Positions 1-5,911 of a stretch of DNA of 13,211 nucleotides are shown here, in pieces. The notes under the pieces were generated by a model. The model made no database searches. It was not told the origin of the DNA and was given only the letters and a program-made list of their open reading frames with translations. Origin of the DNA: an uncultured Carnobacterium sp. (GTDB taxonomy: Bacteria; Bacillota; Bacilli; Lactobacillales; Aerococcaceae); assembly GCA_905371865.1 (NCBI GenBank), contig CAJPNA010000020.1, forward strand, positions 1 to 13,211, written 5' to 3'. The position numbers and the translations under genes are program-made. Positions within the stretch are counted from its first letter, which is position 1. Each line of letters begins with the position of its first letter.

Positions 1-2
1 AC

Positions 3-1070
3 ACTTATAAGATTGCAGTGAATGCGAAGAATAAAGCAGCTAAGAAATCAGCTGATAAAATTAAAGTTGTGAAAGGTGCTTTCAAGCAATCTGACGTACT
101 AGATGGTCTTATTGCTGCATTCGAGATTAAGATTCATAAAGATTTAACACAATTTGGTGGACAAATGAAAGAAAAGCTTGAAACTGCGTTAGCAGCAAAA
201 GCAATGGAGACTGTGGTAAGTAACGGTGTATCAACATGGTTATTCGACCATGCTGACATTGGTATTCAGATTGTGGATAAAATCAACGAGTCAAAAGAAG
301 TTCGAGAAACAATTAGTGAGTCCCGTCTTGATAAGAAGACAGCTCGTAAATTAAAAGAACAAGGAACACTTATTAAATCAAGTAAGTTGAAAACTGCGTC
401 TGCAAAAGACCCAAGCAAGAAAGAATTGTTTATCGTAGAGGGGGACTCAGCGTCGAACATCGGGCGAGACCCGAAATTCCAAGCTGTCTTTCCGCTACGT
501 GGGAAAATCTTAAATACATTTGAGTTACCATTAAGTGACGCATTGAAAAATGAAGAAGTACGTACCATTATTTCAGTATTAAATGCTGGAATTGGACAAG
601 AGTGTGACCCAGAGAAAGCGGACTATCATAAAGTTATTATTGCGACCGACGCTGATGCTGACGGTTCGCACATTCGTACATTATTACTTGGTCTGTTCTT
701 CAAATACATGCGACCATTGATTGAAGCTGGTTACTTGTACGTGGTGTTACCGCCATTGTATAAAGCGGTGAAATACAAGAATGGTAACATTGATGAGATT
801 AAAATGTATTACACGGAAGCTGAGATTGAAAAAGATAGACCTAAATTAGTAGGATATGAGATTAATCGTTACAAAGGACTTGGAGAAATGGCGTTAGATG
901 AAGCTCACTCCGCATTAGCGGATGAGAAAACACGACGACTTGTTCAAGTTACAATCGATGACATCAAGTCTGCTCAGAAAGAATTGCAAATTCTACTTGG
1001 AAAACAAGCAAAACTTCGTGCGGATTGGGTCGTGGAACACATCGACTTCAATGAAGTGGAAAGGGGTTAG
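3..1070 (+). CDS. Type II DNA topoisomerase subunit B (GyrB/ParE-like), C-terminal part; 5' end outside the window
   Basis: This is the B subunit of a type IIA topoisomerase, which with the A subunit passes one DNA duplex through another using ATP. Only about 355 residues are visible. The frame is open to the window edge, so the GTG at 18 is probably not the true start. A full GyrB/ParE is about 640 residues, so the GHKL ATPase domain should lie upstream. Visible parts are the end of the transducer domain (SDVLDGLIAAFEIKI, matching the family's VREGL-TAVISVK region), then the TOPRIM domain with the catalytic Glu in IVEGDSA (nt 438-440) and the metal-binding Asp triad in TDADADGSHI (nt 645-674), then RYKGLGEM. 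Between GDSA and GRD it is about three residues shorter than typical GyrB (which has GGSAKQ there). Stop is 6 nt before the A-subunit start, implying co-translation. GyrB versus ParE cannot be decided. Confidence 0.95.
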   Translation, partial: TYKIAVNAKNKAAKKSADKIKVVKGAFKQSDVLDGLIAAFEIKIHKDLTQFGGQMKEKLETALAAKAMETVVSNGVSTWLFDHADIGIQIVDKINESKEVRETISESRLDKKTARKLKEQGTLIKSSKLKTASAKDPSKKELFIVEGDSASNIGRDPKFQAVFPLRGKILNTFELPLSDALKNEEVRTIISVLNAGIGQECDPEKADYHKVIIATDADADGSHIRTLLLGLFFKYMRPLIEAGYLYVVLPPLYKAVKYKNGNIDEIKMYYTEAEIEKDRPKLVGYEINRYKGLGEMALDEAHSALADEKTRRLVQVTIDDIKSAQKELQILLGKQAKLRADWVVEHIDFNEVERG

Positions 1071-1076
1071 AAACTA

Positions 1077-3248
1077 GTGGCGTTACAAGCAACAAAAGAT
1101 ATTGGACTCATGTCACGTGAGTCCATGATTGACTATGGTAGTTATGTAATTTTAGCTCGTGCACTACCAGATTATCGAGATGGATTGAAACCAGTACATA
1201 GAGCGATTCTATGGTCTATGCACGAACTTGGATTAAATTCAAAAGCACGTTACGTGAAAGGTGCTAAAGTTGTCGGAGATACAATGGCGAACTATCACCC
1301 ACACGGCGACAGCTCAATTGACGACTCTTTAGTTCGTCTGTCACAACCGTGGGTGAATAATGAACCAATGACGGACATTCACGGGAACAACGGTCACATC
1401 GACGGTTCTAGAGCAGCTGCGATGCGTTACTATGAGTGTCGTTTAAGTCCGAGTGCTGACTTGCTTTTAAACGGTATTGGCAAGAACGCTGTGAACTTAT
1501 TAGACAACTTCGATGGAACGAAAAAGATTCCAGAAGTGTTACCAGCATCGATTCCACAAGCATTCATTAATGGTGCTCAAGGTATTGCATTTGGTATGGC
1601 AAGTAATATCTTACCACACAACTCATTAGAGTTATTGGACGGATGTATTAAGATTATTAAAACACCAAGCATTACTCCAGAAAAACTAGGTAAAATCGTA
1701 CTCGGTCCAGACTTTCCGACTGGTGGGGTCATTGTAGACAATACAGACCACATGAAAGAAATCGTGGATGGCAGTGGACGATTCGTGCTACGTGGTAAAG
1801 TGGAATTACACGTAGAGAAAAAGAAAGAGTCATATTTAGAAATCACCGAAGTACCATGGGGAGTAAATACTTCTGACTTGAAGAAATCTATTGCAACAGC
1901 ATTAGAACCACACATGAAAGCTTTAGGTGTGACTAAATTAGATGATGAGTCTAAATCATCAAACGAAATCTCGATTAAGATTTTATGTAAACGTGGTACT
2001 GATGAAACAACGTTGAAACAAATCGAGACATTGTTATATAAAAAATCTAAATTACAAATTGCGTACACTGCGAACACTGTAATGATTGTGGATGGAAAAC
2101 CAATGCAAATTGGCATTTATGATTACTTACGTAAATTCGTTAATTTCCGTCGTGATACATTACGTCGTATGTGGCAGTATGATTTGGATAAATTACAATC
2201 TCGTGAGCATATTGTTCGTGGATTGTTACAATTAGTGAAATTATCTGACGAAGTTGTAAAAGATGCTCGTAAGTCAACTTCTCGTAAGAACTTTATCGAA
2301 GTACTTCAAAAGAAACATAAATTTTCAGAAGCACAATCCGAAGTGATTGCGAACTTACCATTGTATCGACTTGGTAAACAAGACTTCGAGCAATTGACGA
2401 ATGAGTTAGACGAGAACTTGACAAATCAAAAAGAGTTGTCGAAACGACTGAGTGATGACGACTATTGCAATCAACAATTGATTTTAGATTTCCAATCATC
2501 AAAACAAATTCTAAAAGACAGTAAACGTAAAACTTCATTCAAGGATATTTCTGATGAAGTGGAAGTAGTTGAATTGAAAGAAGAAGACTTAATTGAGTCT
2601 AAAGCTACAAAAGTTGTGGTGAAACGTGACTTGCAAGTATTCCGAATTGGAGCTAAAGCGTATGAAAATAACATCGCAAGCTATGACAACGATGACATCG
2701 TGGATGTAATCGATAGTACAACAACTGATTATATCGTCATTGCGACTAAATCTGGACAGTCGGTAACTCGATTTGTTAACGATTTGGATAATGGTTCGTT
2801 GACTGGGTCATACGAGTCATTAAATAAACAAATCCCAGACTTGAAAGCAACTGACGAATTTGTCGGAGTGTCAACAAGTAGTAAATACGAAACATCACGT
2901 ATGCTCGTAATTACTAAGAATGGTGCTGCTAAATTACTTGACGTTTCAAAAGCACAGCAAAACGTGAATACGAAACGTTACTTGAGCAAACTTGGTAAAT
3001 TGATGAAATTCAAGAGCGATGATGACTATGTGATTTACGCAAAACAAATCGACATGTCTGAGTTCAAGGATACAACAATCAAGATTACAATGCTTGATAG
3101 TTCGTTCAAAACACCGAAGATGGTTGAGAAGAAAATCAACACGTCTAAGTATGACGGACGAAGCGATGGAGCAAGCTCAACTGGGTTTACACTTGTAAAC
3201 ACGAAAAATGGTAAATGCGATATTAAATCAATCGAATTGGAGAAGTAG
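1077..3248 (+). CDS. Type II DNA topoisomerase subunit A (GyrA/ParC-like)
   Basis: This is the DNA breakage-reunion subunit, partner of the preceding B subunit. It has 723 residues with a GTG start and AAGGGG about 10 nt upstream. The order is typical: N-terminal winged-helix domain with the DYRDGLKPVHR signature (about 32-42), the quinolone-contact region YHPHGDSSIDD (73-83), and the active-site RYYE with the catalytic Tyr at 118 (RYTE in most bacterial enzymes). Then come the tower region with IPQAFINGAQGIAFGMASN (159-177), the coiled-coil gate (about 350-490), and a C-terminal beta-pinwheel-like domain (about 510-723). No GyrA box (QRRGGxG) is seen, so wrapping and negative supercoiling as in gyrase are unlikely; a topoisomerase IV-like decatenase/relaxase fits better. 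Residues matching quinolone-resistance positions are Ser79 and Asp83, the sensitive types. Family assignment is secure; the ParC-like subtype is inference. Confidence 0.96.
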   Translation: MALQATKDIGLMSRESMIDYGSYVILARALPDYRDGLKPVHRAILWSMHELGLNSKARYVKGAKVVGDTMANYHPHGDSSIDDSLVRLSQPWVNNEPMTDIHGNNGHIDGSRAAAMRYYECRLSPSADLLLNGIGKNAVNLLDNFDGTKKIPEVLPASIPQAFINGAQGIAFGMASNILPHNSLELLDGCIKIIKTPSITPEKLGKIVLGPDFPTGGVIVDNTDHMKEIVDGSGRFVLRGKVELHVEKKKESYLEITEVPWGVNTSDLKKSIATALEPHMKALGVTKLDDESKSSNEISIKILCKRGTDETTLKQIETLLYKKSKLQIAYTANTVMIVDGKPMQIGIYDYLRKFVNFRRDTLRRMWQYDLDKLQSREHIVRGLLQLVKLSDEVVKDARKSTSRKNFIEVLQKKHKFSEAQSEVIANLPLYRLGKQDFEQLTNELDENLTNQKELSKRLSDDDYCNQQLILDFQSSKQILKDSKRKTSFKDISDEVEVVELKEEDLIESKATKVVVKRDLQVFRIGAKAYENNIASYDNDDIVDVIDSTTTDYIVIATKSGQSVTRFVNDLDNGSLTGSYESLNKQIPDLKATDEFVGVSTSSKYETSRMLVITKNGAAKLLDVSKAQQNVNTKRYLSKLGKLMKFKSDDDYVIYAKQIDMSEFKDTTIKITMLDSSFKTPKMVEKKINTSKYDGRSDGASSTGFTLVNTKNGKCDIKSIELEK

Positions 3249-3250
3249 TT

Positions 3251-3712
3251 ATGAAGACAACAGGACATAAAGCGTTTAATATTATTCGAGTATTAGAAAC
3301 ACTACGCACCATATCAGATGATGCATCTGTACTTCGATACCACGCACGTCTAGTACCACTTGGAGTAAAATCGAGTGGTACTAAACCAATGACGTACTAT
3401 CATGATAGTACAATCACATTGAGATTGGAGCATTTTAACAAACACGTTCGTGTAAATATTCCATTCTCACACGATGGTGATGTAGTTGCGCAATTATTTG
3501 CAAGTACAAGTGATGGTGATAATGTATTTATCGGTACTCGACAACAAGCGATTTTCAATCTTGGGAATCTTGATAAATCAATGACAGATGAAGAGATTCG
3601 TAGTTTGACACTCGACTTGTTACACTTTATGACAGAAATTAAACCCAAACCAATGGAAAAAACTTTCAAATCAGTAAAATATTTTCCAATTGACTATGTA
3701 CACGGAAGCTAG
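3251..3712 (+). CDS. Hypothetical protein, 153 aa
   Basis: I do not recognise this protein. The ATG has a GGAG at 3239-3242, 8 nt upstream and inside the end of the topoisomerase A gene, so it is translated from the same message (2 nt gap). It is a soluble mixed alpha/beta sequence with no membrane segment or signal peptide. The N-terminus looks helical (residues 5-30). The middle alternates charged and hydrophobic residues (STITLRLEHFNKHVRVNI), suggesting beta strands. A helix rich in acidic residues follows (MTDEEIRSLTLDLLHFM, about 115-131). No catalytic motif is evident. Its position directly behind the topoisomerase pair suggests an accessory role in replication or early takeover, but this rests on context only. 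Confidence 0.8.
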   Translation: MKTTGHKAFNIIRVLETLRTISDDASVLRYHARLVPLGVKSSGTKPMTYYHDSTITLRLEHFNKHVRVNIPFSHDGDVVAQLFASTSDGDNVFIGTRQQAIFNLGNLDKSMTDEEIRSLTLDLLHFMTEIKPKPMEKTFKSVKYFPIDYVHGS

Positions 3713-3726
3713 ATGTGGTGTATAAT
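3697..3726 (+). promoter_or_regulatory. Candidate sigma-A-type promoter for the small-gene block
   Basis: A perfect -10 box TATAAT lies at 3721-3726, with a weaker -35 match TGTACA (4 of 6) at 3697-3702 and an 18-nt spacer. The -10 box falls just after the stop codon of the preceding gene. A start near 3733 would give a leader of about 27 nt ending in AGGAGTGA (3746-3753) ahead of the ATG at 3760. No terminator hairpin precedes it, so it would add to read-through transcription rather than replace it. Confidence 0.55.
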
Positions 3727-3759
3727 GAAATAAATGATATAAGATAGGAGTGACGTTCA

Positions 3760-4074
3760 ATGTTCACATATTCAGTAAGCGATGAATTAATTGCTGCGAT
3801 TTTAGACAAGAAGTTTATTGTTGAATCAGCATCAGTGAAGAATGATGATTTGACAATTAGATTATTGAACACAGTGACAGATACTATGATGATTGTCAAA
3901 TTCACTAGTCCTACTTTTTCAAATGGAAATTTTGAAGTAAATGGTAGCTACGTAGAAGACATCTCATTATATGGGTATAAAAAAGTGTTTAAAACACAAT
4001 ACTTCACTGGATGTATGTTAGCACTTAATGACGGTAGAGGTAATAAAACAATGATTCGAGGTGTTCGTAAATGA
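3760..4074 (+). CDS. Hypothetical protein, 104 aa
   Basis: I do not recognise this protein. The start is well supported: ATG at 3760 preceded by AGGAGTGA (3746-3753) at good spacing and a probable promoter about 35 nt upstream, making it the first gene of a small block. The sequence is mostly predicted beta: an opening helix (VSDELIAAIL, 6-15), then alternating strands (FIVESASV, LTIRLLNTV, MMIVKF), and an aromatic-rich second half (YVEDISLYGYKKVFKTQYF). There is no signal peptide, membrane span or obvious active site. It ends in an ATGA overlap with the next gene, so the two are translationally coupled and may act together. Function unknown. Confidence 0.78.
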   Translation: MFTYSVSDELIAAILDKKFIVESASVKNDDLTIRLLNTVTDTMMIVKFTSPTFSNGNFEVNGSYVEDISLYGYKKVFKTQYFTGCMLALNDGRGNKTMIRGVRK

Positions 4075-4409
4075 AATTGAATCAACTAAATAGTGGTCGT
4101 GAAGTTAAATACTATGACGATTCTGTATTATCATCACCACAAATCAATCAAGATTATATCAACAAATCAAATTGGTTTGTTTATCGATACGACAAAGAAA
4201 CTGGTACTACAACGTTCTTGGAAATCACACATGACATTAGACGTGCTGAGAAATTTGAGATTGTGGATAGCTCAGATAAAGCTGTTGCTCAACCACAAAC
4301 TGTAGTAGCCGGTCGTGTGATTCTTGAATACATTGCACGTAAGATGCGTGAAACACAAATTTTATCGAACATTGTGGATGGTGTTCCACAATTCATCTGT
4401 AAGAAATAA
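4071..4409 (+). CDS. Hypothetical protein, 112 aa
   Basis: I do not recognise this protein. The ATG at 4071 overlaps the previous stop (ATGA), and GAGGTG at 4058-4063 gives a good ribosome binding site inside the upstream gene. Residues 30-60 hold an aromatic, strand-like section (NWFVYRYDKETGTTTFLEIT) followed by a charged helix-like stretch. The C-terminal third is a likely amphipathic helix (VAGRVILEYIARKMRETQIL, about 79-98) and the protein ends in a basic Cys-Lys-Lys. Nothing suggests membrane association or catalysis. It is probably cytoplasmic and could be a small binding or regulatory protein coupled to its upstream neighbour. A shorter overlapping frame at 4093-4305 is a shadow of this gene. 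Confidence 0.78.
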   Translation: MKLNQLNSGREVKYYDDSVLSSPQINQDYINKSNWFVYRYDKETGTTTFLEITHDIRRAEKFEIVDSSDKAVAQPQTVVAGRVILEYIARKMRETQILSNIVDGVPQFICKK

Positions 4410-4439
4410 TAAATTAATCAAAGATTGGAGAAATGAAAA

Positions 4440-4643
4440 ATGCTTACAATTAAATATACCGACCCATCATGGAATGATGAAATTATTGAGGATTTAGATG
4501 GAGCTGTCAAAATTACTCGTAAAAGTGGAAATGCGACAATTGAAGATGCTACACCAGACCATCTAAAAGAAGTTGCTGAGGATTTACTCGCTCAAGGATT
4601 AGAAGTGACGGTCACATTCAAAACGAAAGTGCCGAAAGAATAA
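4440..4643 (+). CDS. Hypothetical small acidic protein, 67 aa
   Basis: I do not recognise this protein. The ATG at 4440 sits 9 nt after GGAG (4427-4430); the nearer ATG at 4433 is out of frame and stops after six codons. The product has two short beta-like sections (LTIKYTD; LEVTVTFKTKV) around an acidic helix (PDHLKEVAEDLLAQGL, 40-55), a compact beta-alpha-beta pattern. The first half is rich in Asp and Glu (WNDEIIEDLDGAV). Such small acidic early phage proteins are sometimes inhibitors or DNA mimics of host factors, but nothing here proves that. It is followed by the structured gap at 4644-4736. Confidence 0.75.
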   Translation: MLTIKYTDPSWNDEIIEDLDGAVKITRKSGNATIEDATPDHLKEVAEDLLAQGLEVTVTFKTKVPKE

Positions 4644-4659
4644 AATAAATTAAAAGATG

Positions 4660-4719
4660 CGCAATGCACTACCTTACTCGGCAGGATTATACCTTAACCG
4701 TGTAAGGTAGATTCTTGCG
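4660..4719 (+). promoter_or_regulatory. Structured leader: direct repeat plus inverted repeat with alternative hairpins
   Basis: This is the longest gap between genes in the window (93 nt). CTACCTTAC (4669-4677) and GTAAGGTAG (4702-4710) form a perfect 9-bp inverted repeat. It is extended outward by CGCAA (4660-4664) pairing with TTGCG (4715-4719) across a 4 x 4 internal loop. TACCTTA occurs again at 4690-4696, 20 bp after its first copy, and can pair with TAAGGTA (4703-4709) in a 7-bp hairpin with a 6-nt loop. The long and short stems compete for the same right arm. There is no U-run, so it is not a Rho-independent terminator. The right arm ends just before GGAG (4725-4728) and the ATG at 4737. 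It may be an RNA switch controlling that gene, or a DNA site with paired protein-binding repeats. Confidence 0.6.
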
Positions 4720-4736
4720 ATATAGGAGATTTACAC

Positions 4737-5213
4737 ATGAGAAAAATGATACGATTTAAAAATCGAAAATTGGATGTTGTGGAAACTCTAGATGAAGCAG
4801 TTGAGTACATCCATCGAGAATTTGAACGAGATGTCATCAAAATTAAAAAATATGTTGGCGTACATCTCTGTCAAAGAACATTAGTACATTTAGGATTTGA
4901 ATATGTTGACACAAAAGAGGGTAGTCGTGAGTATCGAAAATTCATGCATCATCGAAGTGATTTAATTAAGAGAGAACAATACCTAAAACTAATGTCGAAA
5001 TATAAAATTAGTGGATGGATTCTTGTCCAAAGAGGTCGATATGTGACTATTGACGGAAAACCAATTGCGTCGAAAAATAAGAGTACGTTACTCAAACGTA
5101 TTCACCAAGCACATGATTTAAAACGATATGGTGCATTGGATGAGTTTACAGCAAATGCAATCTCACATCGAGATTTAGAAGTCCGTCCGATTTTTAAAGA
5201 AATTATAAAATGA
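4737..5213 (+). CDS. Hypothetical basic protein, 158 aa
   Basis: I do not recognise this protein. The ATG follows GGAG (4725-4728) at 8 nt and the structured element just upstream. The protein is strongly basic and mostly helical, with no membrane span. Helix-like stretches include LDEAVEYIHREFERDVIKIKK (about 18-38) and SDLIKREQYLKLMSKYKI (about 74-91). A short strand region with VTIDGKPIASKNKSTLLKRI (about 103-122) recalls host-derived NUMOD/AP2-like or helix-turn-helix segments in which a small modular unit recognises DNA. Combined with the excess of Lys and Arg, DNA or RNA binding is plausible but unproven. Autoregulation through the upstream repeats would be a natural hypothesis. It ends 19 nt before the next start. 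Confidence 0.78.
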   Translation: MRKMIRFKNRKLDVVETLDEAVEYIHREFERDVIKIKKYVGVHLCQRTLVHLGFEYVDTKEGSREYRKFMHHRSDLIKREQYLKLMSKYKISGWILVQRGRYVTIDGKPIASKNKSTLLKRIHQAHDLKRYGALDEFTANAISHRDLEVRPIFKEIIK

Positions 5214-5217
5214 TGAT

Positions 5218-5224
5218 TAAGGAG
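5218..5224 (+). promoter_or_regulatory. Ribosome binding site that sets a TTG start
   Basis: TAAGGAG at 5218-5224 is 8 nt before TTG (5233). It overlaps the in-frame GTG at 5224, so that GTG cannot be the start used with this site. An ATG at 5242 is about 17 nt away, too far. Confidence 0.75.
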
Positions 5225-5232
5225 TGAGTTCA

Positions 5233-5910
5233 TTGGAACAAATGATAACATTTTCAATTCAAGAAAATTTAATTAAACCAACTATCGAGCATGAACGCTT
5301 GATGAAACTATACTTACAAGAAGATGTTACCGTCTATCCAAATGAAGTCACAAGCATCTCAACAGGAGTTACAATCAATCAATCAAGTGGAATGATTGCT
5401 ACGATTATGGGTTCAAGTGCGACATTTGACAATCGACTTTTAGTTCACGGTGGCGTGGTGTTTGATTCGACATTCGAAGTCATAGTGAAAATATTCAATC
5501 CAAATCAGTATCCAGTGCATTTAAAACGTGGAACTGAAATTGTAAATGTTCTATTTAGTCATACAGTTGCTGTTGATGTTAGCTCAAGTGAGGTCAAGAG
5601 TGATAATAATGGACTATTAGAAGTACTACAAACAAGTTTAGCTTCTGCTCATGTTGGGTATGAGATGGATTCCGAATTCGACGGAGGTGAGCGTATGAGT
5701 TTTGAGGACGCACTTGCTGAGTTCGTGACGAGATTAGTGAAAGCATTAAATGATGGTAGTAATTCATTGTATATTGATGCGAACGATTCATTATATGAAT
5801 TTATTCAATCGACTTATGATGAGTTAATCACAACTAAAATTTTCGAGTATATCGAGAACACAGATTTAGGTGTTCTATTGAAATTAAATTCTGAAAGTGA
5901 GGTCGTATAG
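5233..5910 (+). CDS. dUTPase-fold protein with altered active-site motifs and an extra C-terminal half
   Basis: The first ~115 residues follow the trimeric dUTPase/dCTP deaminase pattern: DVTVYPNEVTSISTGVTI (31-48) matches the family's strand-PxG-strand-TG section. GSSATFDNRLLVHGG (60-74) sits where motifs with RSG occur, VVFDSTFEVIVKIFN (75-89) where GxIDxxYxGE is expected, and HLKRGTEIVNVLF (96-108) matches the IKRGDRIAQLV strand. The RSG serine-arginine signature is absent, the uracil-site Tyr is replaced by Phe and the following RG is missing. The C-terminal P-loop-like GxRGxxGFGSTG motif is also absent. Activity is therefore doubtful; a regulatory role is possible, as known for some phage dUTPases. 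Residues 116-225 form an unrelated acidic, mostly helical region whose own strong ribosome binding site lies at 5683. TTG start chosen from TAAGGAG at 5218. Fold call moderately confident. Confidence 0.7.
   Translation: MEQMITFSIQENLIKPTIEHERLMKLYLQEDVTVYPNEVTSISTGVTINQSSGMIATIMGSSATFDNRLLVHGGVVFDSTFEVIVKIFNPNQYPVHLKRGTEIVNVLFSHTVAVDVSSSEVKSDNNGLLEVLQTSLASAHVGYEMDSEFDGGERMSFEDALAEFVTRLVKALNDGSNSLYIDANDSLYEFIQSTYDELITTKIFEYIENTDLGVLLKLNSESEVV
5683..5690 (+). promoter_or_regulatory. Strong internal Shine-Dalgarno, GGAGGTGA
   Basis: This 8-base match to the 16S anti-SD complement (AAGGAGGTGA) lies inside the dUTPase-like gene, with an in-frame ATG at 5695, 7 nt after GGAGG. It is the longest such match I see in the window, better than that of any annotated gene start. 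Confidence 0.6.
5695..5910 (+). CDS. Possible separately translated C-terminal product, 71 aa, in frame within the dUTPase-like gene
   Basis: Initiation at the ATG at 5695, behind GGAGGTGA (5683-5690), would give a 71-residue acidic helical protein beginning MSFEDALAEFVTRLVK and ending with the parent gene. It shares the parent's frame, so the long protein and the short one would coexist, the short one lacking the dUTPase fold. It contains an N-terminal amphipathic helix (3-19), a turn rich in Asn/Asp/Ser, and a second helical part (SLYEFIQSTYDELITTKIFEY cut at about 32-52). No family recognised. An alternative is that two formerly separate genes fused and the old start signal remains. Existence of the product is inference from the start signal alone. 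Confidence 0.4.
   Translation: MSFEDALAEFVTRLVKALNDGSNSLYIDANDSLYEFIQSTYDELITTKIFEYIENTDLGVLLKLNSESEVV
5899..5903 (+). promoter_or_regulatory. Ribosome binding site that sets the polymerase TTG start
   Basis: GAGGT at 5899-5903 precedes TTG (5912) by 8 nt. The upstream in-frame GTG at 5897 overlaps this site and lacks one of its own, so the five extra residues from that start are rejected. Confidence 0.65.
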
Positions 5911-5911
5911 A

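Noticed and set aside
18..20. GTG at 18 as the true start of the topoisomerase B gene
   Set aside because: The frame is open to the window edge and the first residues already fall inside the transducer domain; the ATPase domain must be upstream unless the gene is split.
1577..2116. 179-residue open frame on the minus strand
   Set aside because: Lies fully inside the topoisomerase A gene, which has secure motifs throughout; the antisense product shows no recognisable domain.
3690..3726. TTGACT (3690-3695) as the -35 box for the TATAAT at 3721
   Set aside because: Spacing is 25 nt, well beyond the usable 16-19 nt, so the weaker TGTACA at 3697 is preferred.
4093..4305. 70-residue plus-strand frame overlapping the 4071 gene
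   Set aside because: The 4071 frame has the ribosome binding site and coupling to its neighbour; this one has neither and a His/Ile-rich odd composition.
4669..4710. Rho-independent terminator
   Set aside because: The stem has a 24-nt loop and no T-run after it; it is followed directly by a ribosome binding site.
4660..4719. tRNA gene in the structured gap
   Set aside because: No T-loop GGTTCGA-type sequence, no anticodon arm of the right geometry, and an arm layout that does not make a cloverleaf.
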